A DNA stretch of 64,000 nt from contig DUDB01000060.1 of NCBI GenBank assembly GCA_012959525.1, forward strand, positions 1 to 64,000, in the 5' to 3' direction. The DNA comes from Planctomycetota bacterium (GTDB lineage Bacteria > Planctomycetota > UBA1135 > GCA-002686595). Below are positions 56,925 through 64,000 of this stretch, piece after piece. The translations under genes and the position numbers were made by a program. Each line of letters begins with the position of its first letter. Position 1 is the first letter of the stretch. Below the pieces are notes generated by a model. It saw only the letters and a program-made list of their open reading frames with translations, was not told the origin of the DNA and searched no databases.

Positions 56925-57460
56925 TCGGATTCGAGCTCCACGCCCAGGCCGTCGGCGATGCGGTTGACGTAGGCGTAGTAGGCGGTCACTTCAGCGATGG
57001 CGAGGACAGCACCGTGATCGAAGCCCGCGGCCTCCAGGGTCTCCACGTCGCTGCGCTCCATCGATGAGGGCTCGCGGGTCAGCTTGAGGGCGTAATCCAC
57101 CATGGCCCCAAGGCGGGGCGGAAAGTCCTCCGGGAGGTGCTCGGCTTCCAGTCCGTTGAGCAGAGCCTCGTCATCCACGAGGCGCCGCAGACCGCGGCGG
57201 TGGTGCTGCACTCAGTAGTGGCAGTCGTTGGCGCGGCTGACCACTAGGGCGATCATCTCTCGCTCGGCTACGGACAGACTGGGCGTGGCCTGCATCACGG
57301 CGCGGTACAGCTCGAAGTGCGCCCGCAGGCCTGCGGGGTGCAGGGAGTGGATCTGCATGATGTGATCCAGCTGTCCCGTGCCGGGGTCGGTGACGCGGCG
57401 GTAGAGCTCGCGCAGCTCTTCGGACGCGTCCTCGGCGGGGATGGTGTCGATCCAGGCCAT
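56921..57460 (-). CDS. Selenoprotein: AhpD-like/peroxidase-related protein with C-H-Y-U motif (UGA-encoded Sec)
   Basis: 179 residues if the in-frame TGA at 57212-57214 is read as selenocysteine (Sec83). The first part, 'WIDTIPAEDASEELRELYRR' to 'SVAEREMIALVVSRANDCHY', and the second part, 'VQHHRRGLRRLVDDEALL' to 'AYYAYVNRIADGLGVELE', are the two halves of one carboxymuconolactone decarboxylase/peroxidase-related (AhpD-like) protein. Homologues have C-x-x-C-x-x-H-H at the join, so U replaces the resolving or peroxidatic Cys. A hairpin with a GGUCU loop starts 13 nt after the UGA. The gene is 8 bp from the M28 peptidase gene and shares CTAG with the permease stop. Confidence 0.87.
57175..57203 (-). 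promoter_or_regulatory. Bacterial SECIS element of the AhpD-like selenoprotein
   Basis: On the minus strand, CGCCGC-[GGTCT]-GCGGCG forms a 6-bp stem (57194-57199 with 57183-57188), extended after a 3'-side bulge by CCAC/GTGG (57200-57203 with 57175-57178). The loop GGUCU starts 19 nt after the UGA, the same loop and spacing as I recall for E. coli fdhF. Confidence 0.82.
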
Positions 57461-57468
57461 CGTGCGGA

Positions 57469-58767
57469 TCAGGGTGTGTCCGGGTAGCAGACCCGGCTGC
57501 GGTGTCCGCTCTTGCTCACGCTGCGCACGCCGAAAAAGCAGCCGTCGGCGGTGATGCCCTCGATGGTGGCGCGCACGATGGTCTGCTCGCGGCCGCGCAC
57601 GCGCAGGACGCTGGGCTCGGGGCCCTGGGCTCGCACCTCCTGCCAGTCGGGGGCCGTGGTGTCGCGCCAGACGACCTCGTAGCCGGCGACGGAGGCATCC
57701 TCCACCGGTGCCCAGGAGAGCTGGGTGTCGTAGGAGACGGCGGCGCGCATAAACAGTTTTTGGGGCGCAGGGGGGGCCAGAGCCCACTCGGCCAGGGCGG
57801 CCGCGTTGACCCGTGCCACGCGCGCCATGTAGTCGGCCGAGACCCACTCGGGCACGTCGCCGTAGTGCACCCCGTCCTTCTCCCGCACGTCCTGGTGCTG
57901 GCGCTCGTAGTTCTCGTTGGCCTCCGAGAGGCGCACGGCCGGGACGCCACCCTCGTGGAACGGCTTGTGGTCGCCGCCGCGGCCGAAGCGATCCAGGCGG
58001 AAGATCAGTCGCAGGTTGGCCTTGGGTACGTAGCGCCGGGCGCTCGCGGCGATGGAGCGCGCCAGCTCGCGGGAGGTGGAGTGCAGCCCATCCGCGGCAG
58101 AGAAGCAGCGCACCGTGCGGTCGTCCACGATGCCGTTGCCCCCGTGGATGTTGCCCACGATGTCGTTGGTGATCATGCCGTCCACCTGCAGGCCCGTCTC
58201 TTGGGCCCACTCGGCGAAGTGCGTGGCTCCGTAGAGGCCCTGCTCCTCGCCCGCCACGCAGATGAAGACCAGGTTGGCCGCGTACTCGCCGGCGCTCATG
58301 ACTCGCGCCAGTTCAAGCACCACCGCCGTGCCGCTGGCGTCGTCATCGGCGCCGGGTGCAGCGCTGGTGGAATCGGAACCGCTCCCCGCGCGGGAGTCGT
58401 AGTGACCCGAGACCACGTAGGTGCGTCCCAGTGGGTCGACTCCGGTCCCCGGCAGGAAGCCGTACACGTTGACCATTTCCACTTCTCCGAGTCCCCGTGC
58501 GTTGACGGTGAAGCGCTGTTCGTGAATCTCAAGCCGCCCCCCGGTGGCCTTGGAGATGGCATGGAACTCGCTGCGTATCCATCGTCGTGCGGCGCCGATA
58601 CCGGTCTTCTCGGACTCCGTAGCCGAAGCCGAGTGGCGGGTTTCGAACCCCACGAGGGTTTCAACGGTGCTCATGAGCCGCGCCGGCTCGATGGCCTTGA
58701 GCATCCCGGGGATGGGGTCTTGGTGTAGCGGGGCAGACAGAAGGGTGACGAGGGCGAGAGCGAGCAT
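57469..58767 (-). CDS. Secreted M28-family metallopeptidase
   Basis: 432 residues. A short signal peptide ('MLALALVTLLSAPLHQ') precedes an M28 aminopeptidase domain with zinc ligands in 'VVSGHYDSRAGSGSDS', 'APGADDDASGTAVVLELARV' and 'CVAGEEQGLYGATHFA', plus 'MITNDIVGN' and 'GRGGDHKPFHEGGVPAVR'. A C-terminal fibronectin type III-like region ('VSYDTQLSWAPVEDASVAGYEVVWRDT') follows at about 345-425. It probably removes N-terminal residues from peptides outside the cytoplasm. It lies just upstream of the AhpD-like selenoprotein on the same strand. Confidence 0.9.
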   Translation of the reverse strand: MLALALVTLLSAPLHQDPIPGMLKAIEPARLMSTVETLVGFETRHSASATESEKTGIGAARRWIRSEFHAISKATGGRLEIHEQRFTVNARGLGEVEMVNVYGFLPGTGVDPLGRTYVVSGHYDSRAGSGSDSTSAAPGADDDASGTAVVLELARVMSAGEYAANLVFICVAGEEQGLYGATHFAEWAQETGLQVDGMITNDIVGNIHGGNGIVDDRTVRCFSAADGLHSTSRELARSIAASARRYVPKANLRLIFRLDRFGRGGDHKPFHEGGVPAVRLSEANENYERQHQDVREKDGVHYGDVPEWVSADYMARVARVNAAALAEWALAPPAPQKLFMRAAVSYDTQLSWAPVEDASVAGYEVVWRDTTAPDWQEVRAQGPEPSVLRVRGREQTIVRATIEGITADGCFFGVRSVSKSGHRSRVCYPDTP

Positions 58768-58856
58768 GGTGGGGGCCTCCTTGTGGCGGGTGGTGGAGTC
58801 TATCCGATCACGGTTGTCGGGCTGGCGGTTCTGCCCGACAGGGGCGCCCCGCGCCG

Positions 58857-60236
58857 TCAGTCCTCTTCGCTGGCCCCGTCCGCGTAGCCCAGAGCCTTGA
58901 GGGCTTCGAGTTCGGCGGCTTCCTCGGGGGAGAGGTCTCCAACGCCGGGGTCGCTGAGTGCCATGCGCGCGCGTTCATCGGCCATGGCGTCCACCAGGGC
59001 CTTGAGGTCGGCTGGGGGAGGGGATCCGGCGAGCGGGCTGCGCTCCCCGGGGTCGCCGATCCGGTCGTAGTACTCGTAGACCACACCAGCAACCGTGCTG
59101 CGTCGCACCACGGCGCGGGTTAAGTCACGGGCCACAAACATCTTGCCCGCATGACCGGTGGGGGCACAGGCCTCACCCTGTTCCTCCTTACAGTGGCTGC
59201 TCTCCCCGGTCAGTACGGAATGCCCCCCCCCCGCGAGAATATCCGCGCGGCCATCGGCACCGGCCAGGGCCGGCGCACCGATCAGCTGCAGCAGGGTTGG
59301 AGCCACGTCCTGCAGGCTGATGAGGGCGGGCTGCACTTCGCCCGCGCGTTGTGCTCCGGGCAGCCGGATGATGAGAGGGATGTGCAGCTGCTCTTCAAAG
59401 GCCGTCGTGCCGTGATCAAACCACAGGTCGCGTTCGTCGAAACTCTCCCCGTGATCGGCGTTGAAGACGATCACCGCCGAGTCCATGCGCTGCGTTTGAC
59501 GCAGGGCATCCAGCAGCTGGCCCACCTGCTTATCGGCGTATTCCACCGCTTTTGCGTAGCGCTCGGCGTAGAAGGTTGGGTCGCTGATACCTGCGACGCG
59601 TTGATAGCCGGCGATGCGCTCCAGCTTGTCGGCGTTCCTCTCCCAGTTGCGTCGGGTCTTGGGGTTAGGCCATTTGCGCAGAGGCCCGTGGGGGTCGAAG
59701 GAGTGGAACCACAGGAAGACGGGCCCCTCCTGGGCTTGTAGCCAACGCACTGCGGAGGCGGCCGTTTCTTCACCTGGACGTTGTAGTTCTTCGGGCCATT
59801 CGTACGTATCAAAGCCACGGTCCAGCCCGAGTTCTGGCCGCAGGGTGAAGCCGGACACGAAGGCGCCGGTGCTGTAGCCCTGGGCCTTGAGTGCCTGGGC
59901 CAGGGTGGAGACGTCGCTCGGCAGGGGGGTGCCACCCCGGAAGATGTTGAGTACCACCCCGTGCCGCCCGGGCCGGCGGCCCGTATGCATGGAACAGAAG
60001 GCGGGCCCGGTGACCGAAATGGGCGAGTAGGCCCGCTCGAAGCGGATGCCTTCGGCTGCGAGGGAGTCGATGTGCGGCGTGCGCGCCCGGCTGTCCGGGT
60101 TGTAGGCGCTGACGTTGTCGGCGCGCAGGGTGTCCACCGTCAGCAGGATGATGTCCGGCCGGGCGGGCGGTATCTCCTGCCCACCACAGGCCTGCAGGCT
60201 TAGGGCGAGAATCAGCGGCAGGGGTGAGCGGGTCAT
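58857..60236 (-). CDS. Sulfatase-superfamily lipoprotein
   Basis: 459 residues. The signal ends in lipobox 'LSLQAC'. The sulfatase-fold domain starts at 'DIILLTVDTLRADNVSAY' with metal Asp. The nucleophile region reads 'ISVTGPAFCSMHTGRRPG', with Thr rather than Cys/Ser in C/S-x-P-x-R register, so classical formylglycine activation is doubtful. Later 'VFNADHGESFDERDLWFDHG' gives the second metal site. A run of ten G on the coding strand (59223-59232 as C on plus) encodes Ala-Gly-Gly-Gly and could slip. ATG 60236 is chosen. Confidence 0.87.
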   Translation of the reverse strand: MTRSPLPLILALSLQACGGQEIPPARPDIILLTVDTLRADNVSAYNPDSRARTPHIDSLAAEGIRFERAYSPISVTGPAFCSMHTGRRPGRHGVVLNIFRGGTPLPSDVSTLAQALKAQGYSTGAFVSGFTLRPELGLDRGFDTYEWPEELQRPGEETAASAVRWLQAQEGPVFLWFHSFDPHGPLRKWPNPKTRRNWERNADKLERIAGYQRVAGISDPTFYAERYAKAVEYADKQVGQLLDALRQTQRMDSAVIVFNADHGESFDERDLWFDHGTTAFEEQLHIPLIIRLPGAQRAGEVQPALISLQDVAPTLLQLIGAPALAGADGRADILAGGGHSVLTGESSHCKEEQGEACAPTGHAGKMFVARDLTRAVVRRSTVAGVVYEYYDRIGDPGERSPLAGSPPPADLKALVDAMADERARMALSDPGVGDLSPEEAAELEALKALGYADGASEED

Positions 60237-60261
60237 TGGACGGGGAGCCGGAGTGGCCGCC

Positions 60262-61257
60262 TCAGAGTCTAGTCCCTGGCATTGGGGAGGACCCCAGAGG
60301 ATCCGCGCATGTTGTCGCCACACCCGGCTCCCCGGCCGCGTGGTGGGGTGTGCGTTCGCCCATCCCCAGGGTCCAGTCCATGGTGAATCGCGCGTTGATT
60401 TCACTCATGGGATTGAGCACCAGCTGGCGGTGACTACCGCCCGGCACCCGGTGACGGAAAGCATCGATACCGAAGGCGCCGAAGTATCCAGCTCGCGCCA
60501 GGGCGCGGCCTGCCTGTTCCACAGCCTGCTGCAGGAGCTGGTCGTCCGCGCTGTGTACGAGGTCCGGATCCGCGGTGGCAGTGTGCTCCCAGGCTCCCTC
60601 GCGGCTAGTCCTTTGAAAGCAGGGCGGGGCGATCAGCACCGCGCCACCGGACTCCACCCAACCCGAGCGCGTGTACTCCGTTTCGATCTCAACCCAAGGC
60701 TCAATGGTGAGGGGACCCAGGCGCAGGCTTGCATTCAGCCAGGCTCGGTCGTGCGCAGAGGGCTTGCCCCCTGTTAGTCGACGGCGGCCTCGTCCCGCGG
60801 CTCCGAAGGTGCGCCGCACCAACCAGCCCTGTGCGGCGGGCTGTGCGAGCTGCTCCAGAGCCACATCCAGGTGGGTGGCTAGGTGTTTCTCGAAACTCGC
60901 CTGCGCCAGAGGAGCGCGCACCTCGCTGGCGAAGGGCCGCGCGTTCACCCCTCGGAGGACGTCCACGGATGGCGCGGATTCTGGAACGGCGCCCACGGCA
61001 CGCAGCATCGACAGAGCGCGGGGCGTTGGGCACCAGGCCAGACCGGGCAGTCCGCGTAGCGTTCCCGATTCCGTGTACTCGTCCAGGTTGGCCTCGGTCA
61101 GCAAGACGTCATCTGGCCCGAGCAGGGTGCCGACCAACTTGCGCTGTTGGGCGGCCACGATCGAGCGCATGTGGGCCGAAGGCGTGTAGGTGCCTAGCGT
61201 CTCCAGTTCGTGCTCGGCGTCCAGGTTCAGGACCCAACAGCGTGCTTGCCTGTTCAC
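60262..61257 (-). CDS. ATP-grasp-like protein
   Basis: 331 residues. The second half resembles an ATP-grasp fold: 'AQGWLVRRTFGAAGRGRRRL' for nucleotide binding, 'IEPWVEIETEYTRSGWV' and 'YFGAFGIDAFRH' to 'LNPMSEINARFTMDW' for the metal-binding end. The first half has 'NLDAEHELE' and 'PTPRALSMLRAVGAVPE'. The family and substrate are not identified. Its start overlaps the DUF455 gene stop by 4 bp, so the pair is coupled. The assignment to ATP-grasp is from motif order only. Confidence 0.65.
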   Translation of the reverse strand: MNRQARCWVLNLDAEHELETLGTYTPSAHMRSIVAAQQRKLVGTLLGPDDVLLTEANLDEYTESGTLRGLPGLAWCPTPRALSMLRAVGAVPESAPSVDVLRGVNARPFASEVRAPLAQASFEKHLATHLDVALEQLAQPAAQGWLVRRTFGAAGRGRRRLTGGKPSAHDRAWLNASLRLGPLTIEPWVEIETEYTRSGWVESGGAVLIAPPCFQRTSREGAWEHTATADPDLVHSADDQLLQQAVEQAGRALARAGYFGAFGIDAFRHRVPGGSHRQLVLNPMSEINARFTMDWTLGMGERTPHHAAGEPGVATTCADPLGSSPMPGTRL

Positions 61258-62102
61258 GTGCGCCTCGTGGTGGGGCCCGCGTTGGCCAGGGCGCGCAAGA
61301 AGTCATCATCCATGCCCGCTGACCGGCGCGCGGAGTCGTTCATGGGGTGCCCCTGCATGAGGGCCGGCGTGAGAGGTGCGGGCAGGGCCTCGCGCCAGTG
61401 GTCGTAGTTGAGTGGCTTTCCCGAGAACCGTTCAAACCACTTACGTGCGAAGGACACGTGGCTCACTTCATCGCGTTCCACTTGCTTGATGATCGCGGCT
61501 CCCCGCTGGTCACCGGCCTCCGCAAACGCCCGGGCGAAGCGCGCACAGTGATCCAGGTTCGAGCCTTCGAGGCCCAGTCCCTGGAGGGCGACGAAGGCCA
61601 GGGCGTCTGGGCAAGTAGTGACCCGCTCCCAGAACCAATCGCGTACGGGGAAGTCGCCTACTGCGGTTCCATGGTCCGTGAGGTAGTTCGCGTACAGGTG
61701 CAGGTGCCCCAACTCTTCCAGGCAGAGGCGCACGGCGCCCGCCTTGAACTCGCGTGGGGCTTCGGGGAAGGCGAGCACGGCCCAGGCGAAGAGTTCCGCC
61801 GCTTGCAGTTCGTGGTGGAGAAACGTGTGCATCAGGCGCATGCGAGCCTGCGGGCTGTGCAGTCCGCTGGGGGTGCGCGGGCTGCGGGGGACCACGTTCA
61901 GCTCTGGTGGTCGACCTGGCATACACAGGCGCCTCTCAGTCGGCTCTGGATCCCAAGAACCCTCCACCGTCAGGTCGGGCGTGGCCGGCGGGGTGAGCTT
62001 GGCCTGCAGGTGGGTGCTCTCGATAAAGTCCCAGCACCAGCGCTCCACGGTCCCGACTGGAGGAACTGCAGACGGATGAGCTTGGGACGGGTCGGTTTCC
62101 AT
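61254..62102 (-). CDS. DUF455-family ferritin-like protein
   Basis: 282 residues. A helical bundle with metal-ligand-like Glu/His pairs ('HHELQAAELFAWAVLAFPEAPREF', 'LCLEELGHLHLYANYL', 'QVERDEVSHVSFARKWFERF') and 'GDFPVRDWFWERV' matches DUF455, related to MiaE-type ferritin-like oxidases. It may be a di-iron or radical-type oxygenase; the substrate is unknown. ATG 62102 is chosen because the upstream extension is antisense to the metalloprotease gene. It is coupled to the downstream ATP-grasp-like gene, suggesting one modification pathway. Confidence 0.82.
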   Translation of the reverse strand: METDPSQAHPSAVPPVGTVERWCWDFIESTHLQAKLTPPATPDLTVEGSWDPEPTERRLCMPGRPPELNVVPRSPRTPSGLHSPQARMRLMHTFLHHELQAAELFAWAVLAFPEAPREFKAGAVRLCLEELGHLHLYANYLTDHGTAVGDFPVRDWFWERVTTCPDALAFVALQGLGLEGSNLDHCARFARAFAEAGDQRGAAIIKQVERDEVSHVSFARKWFERFSGKPLNYDHWREALPAPLTPALMQGHPMNDSARRSAGMDDDFLRALANAGPTTRRT

Positions 62103-62160
62103 GGGCGGCACCCTATCCGCACGGGCCGCTCCCAGTCCATCTGACCTGTTCAATCGGCCG

Positions 62161-63861
62161 CTAGAACTCCCCCGTGACCACGATCCCGTCCAGGTCTCCG
62201 CGCTCATTGGCCTGGTTCGCAGCGGACCGGAAGCGCAGGCGCAGGTTCGGGATGCCGTTGGCCGTGTGGTCGAGGTCGAAGGAGAGCGTTGCCCAGCCGG
62301 GATTGGTGGCGTCTTCCAGGGTGTGCCACTTGGAACCATCGTGCCAGCGCAGACGCAGGTGCTCTCCCGGGTCGTAGTTCTTGGTCTTGCGCCACAGAGA
62401 GACGGAGATGTTCTTGTAGGCCAAGGTGTCGATGGTCTTCTCGATCCAGCGGTTGCGCCGGATGCGCACGCCGTACTGACCATCGTGTTTCGCACCGGTC
62501 ACGACCTGGGCCTTCTTGTTGGAGGTCGTCCAGCCGCCCGCGCTCAGCCCCCCGCTCTCGAAGTCGTCGGCGAAGAGCACGATGGGGGTCCCGGTGCCCA
62601 GGTCCGGGAGACAGGACGCTTCCGCGGAGGCGCGCATGACACCTACCACTGTAGGGTGGAAGTAGGTCGTGATGTTGTTCATGCCGCCGTTGCATCCGTG
62701 GCAGTAGCTCATGTTCGTGCCCTGGTTGGTGCAGTGGATGGTGCCGTTGCAGTTGGTGGCGCACTCGTCGAGGGGAGGGCAGTAGCCATCGTGGGTGTGC
62801 AGGGTTCCGAAGTTGTGACCCGTCTCGTGGGCCATGACGAAGAAATCCCAGGTGTTGGAGCCCTGCGTCACGGGAAACGAGGTGCCGCCGTTGATGTTGC
62901 CGCTGACCGCGAACCCATAGGTCGTATTGCAGAGTACGCCGAGCCAGGCCACTCCGCCCCCCAGGCCGGCGCCGCTCAGAAAGTGCGCCACGTGGGCTCC
63001 AGCAGGGAGCTGTCCCGCCCAGGCGGCCTGGAATTCGTTCAGCAGGTCCCCTGCCCCCCCGCCCGTGTCCTGGCTGGTCCAGGGGTCGTGAACATTGGTG
63101 TAGAACTGCACGTAAGGGTAGGTGATGCGCACATCCACCTGCTGTTCATACCGGTTGGACACCGAACCGATGAGCGCCATGACGTAGTTCTGCTCCGCCT
63201 TCAGGTCGTTCCAAAGCTTGAACAGCTGGTAGTCGGTTTCGACGGCCATCTTGCATTCGAGCTTGGTCGCCGCCCCGTAGGTGGGCGGGCCGATCGTCGT
63301 GGGGTCCAGAACCCTGGAGCCCAGTGGGCCGCCTCGCAGGCTGTCAAGCTGGCACTCGGGGCCACCTGTCCCCGGCGCCGCAGCCAGCGCGCGGCTTGAG
63401 TACATGCGCAGGCGCGCCTTGGACCAGTCGTTGTCCGCGGCGGCAAAAGACGAAACGTGCGTGTAATCCACACCATCGTGGATCCAGCCGTAGGAGCCGT
63501 GGGAGGAGAACGCCAGGTAGACGTGGCTCCCTTCCGCACCCAGAACCTCGCCTTCCCAGAGGCTCAGGTCGCCCGGATCATAGCTCGCGCGCGCGCCATC
63601 CACGTGAACGCCCACTGTTCGAGGATCGAACCCCAGGCGCTTCAGCTTCAGGGTCAGCATCGAGCCCACGGGCAGAGGTACACCCACGAGGGTGACGGAT
63701 TGCAGTTCGGCCAGCTCGGCCAGCAGTCCCGCGTCCTGCGCGAGTTCCAGCACTTCGCCTCCCGGTTGGGTGGGCATCAGTTGCGCGGGGAACGGCAGAG
63801 TTGTTTGTGCGTGGGCACCGGCGGTCAGGAGCAGGCTGATCGCAAATAGGGAAGGGTGCAT
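62161..63861 (-). CDS. Secreted reprolysin-like (M12B) zinc metalloprotease
   Basis: 566 residues. Signal peptide 'LFAISLLLTAGAHAQ', an N-terminal prodomain-like region to about 190, then a metzincin domain with 'HETGHNFGTLH' (His345, Glu346, His349, His355) and a following Cys-rich part ('CPPLDECATNCNGTIHC'). The Met-turn is likely in 'GTNMSYCHGC'. The C-terminal about 120 residues form a beta-sandwich carbohydrate- or adhesion-type module ('FADDFESGGLSAGGW' onward). It should cleave extracellular proteins. ATG 63861 is chosen over the upstream frame opening. Confidence 0.9.
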   Translation of the reverse strand: MHPSLFAISLLLTAGAHAQTTLPFPAQLMPTQPGGEVLELAQDAGLLAELAELQSVTLVGVPLPVGSMLTLKLKRLGFDPRTVGVHVDGARASYDPGDLSLWEGEVLGAEGSHVYLAFSSHGSYGWIHDGVDYTHVSSFAAADNDWSKARLRMYSSRALAAAPGTGGPECQLDSLRGGPLGSRVLDPTTIGPPTYGAATKLECKMAVETDYQLFKLWNDLKAEQNYVMALIGSVSNRYEQQVDVRITYPYVQFYTNVHDPWTSQDTGGGAGDLLNEFQAAWAGQLPAGAHVAHFLSGAGLGGGVAWLGVLCNTTYGFAVSGNINGGTSFPVTQGSNTWDFFVMAHETGHNFGTLHTHDGYCPPLDECATNCNGTIHCTNQGTNMSYCHGCNGGMNNITTYFHPTVVGVMRASAEASCLPDLGTGTPIVLFADDFESGGLSAGGWTTSNKKAQVVTGAKHDGQYGVRIRRNRWIEKTIDTLAYKNISVSLWRKTKNYDPGEHLRLRWHDGSKWHTLEDATNPGWATLSFDLDHTANGIPNLRLRFRSAANQANERGDLDGIVVTGEF

Positions 63862-64000
63862 GTTCAATGGGAAGGGAGCGAGGACAGAGGGGGTGAGCGG
63901 GTTCTGAGGGACCATCGATTGTCCCAGAAGGCAGCGCCGTCCGATACGCACAAGTTGGGAGCCCCCCGGCGTGCGGCCAGATACGGTTTTTCTACGCGTC

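Noticed and set aside
57502-58728. 408-codon plus-strand open frame
   Set aside because: Antisense to the M28 peptidase gene, which has its zinc ligands in order.
62101-63399. 432-codon plus-strand open frame
   Set aside because: Antisense to the metzincin gene with the intact HExxHxxGxxH-type motif; no recognisable domain of its own.

Overview
This is a high-GC, gene-dense bacterial chromosomal segment. It carries about 55 protein-coding genes, one tRNA and no recognisable mobile element, phage or CRISPR array. Gene content points to Planctomycetota or a close relative. The clues are many secreted or lipoprotein sulfatase-fold enzymes, a BlaI/M56 peptidase pair, an exopolysaccharide sugar transferase fused to a GGDEF-like domain, a PEGA lipoprotein, HEAT-repeat and LamG/beta-helix surface proteins, an STT3-type oligosaccharyltransferase, and frequent 1-4 bp gene overlaps with weak Shine-Dalgarno signals. 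The assignment is an inference from content; no rRNA or phylogenetic marker was compared.

Layout. 0.4-8.5 kb: envelope genes on the minus strand (beta-helix lipoprotein, sugar transferase, GT9 glycosyltransferase, sulfatase-like lipoprotein). 8.6-12.1 kb: small HTH-like protein, exported methyltransferase coupled to a COG0523 GTPase, NadR-like P-loop protein. 12.1-16.4 kb: arylsulfotransferase-like lipoprotein, then blaI-blaR1-like with tandem repeats and an internal amber codon. 16.5-18 kb: hypothetical protein and Tat-exported sugar isomerase. 18-22 kb: glycolate oxidase glcD-glcE-glcF. 22-24.4 kb: ROK kinase and a catalytically eroded glycogen synthase homologue. 24.6-28.2 kb: M48 lipoprotein, gpmI, asd. 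28.2-33.2 kb: complete iscR-iscS-iscU-iscA-hscB-hscA operon. 33.4-37.5 kb: small housekeeping and hypothetical genes, including dprA. 37.6-43.8 kb: PEGA lipoprotein, murD, an orphan Clp-N-like protein, mcsA-like and clpC, led by tRNA-Ser(GCU). 44.2-48.3 kb: a YejM-like protein coupled to an STT3-like oligosaccharyltransferase. 48.4-52.4 kb: secreted hypothetical, Na+/H+ antiporter, a hidden selenoprotein and a DsbA-like protein. 52.5-56.9 kb: MacA/MacB-type ABC export system. 56.9-63.9 kb: a second hidden selenoprotein (AhpD-like), M28 peptidase, sulfatase-like lipoprotein, ATP-grasp-like plus DUF455 pair, and a reprolysin-like metalloprotease.

The main discovery is two genes that ordinary gene calling breaks, each interrupted by an in-frame UGA. 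One is a thioredoxin-like lipoprotein with a U-P-F-C redox motif (51340-51774). The other is an AhpD/peroxidase-related protein with C-H-Y-U (56921-57460, minus). In both, the UGA sits exactly where a redox Cys is expected and is followed by a stem-loop at bacterial SECIS spacing. The second has a GGUCU loop starting 19 nt after UGA, the same arrangement as I recall for E. coli fdhF. The organism should therefore encode SelA, SelB, SelD and tRNA-Sec outside this window.

Secondary points of interest: a BlaR1-like peptidase whose sensor region is replaced by 46-residue repeats running through an amber codon; a degenerate GlgA; a Clp-N-like protein upstream of mcsA-clpC; an exported SAM methyltransferase; and three sulfatase-fold proteins that all carry Thr at the nucleophile position.
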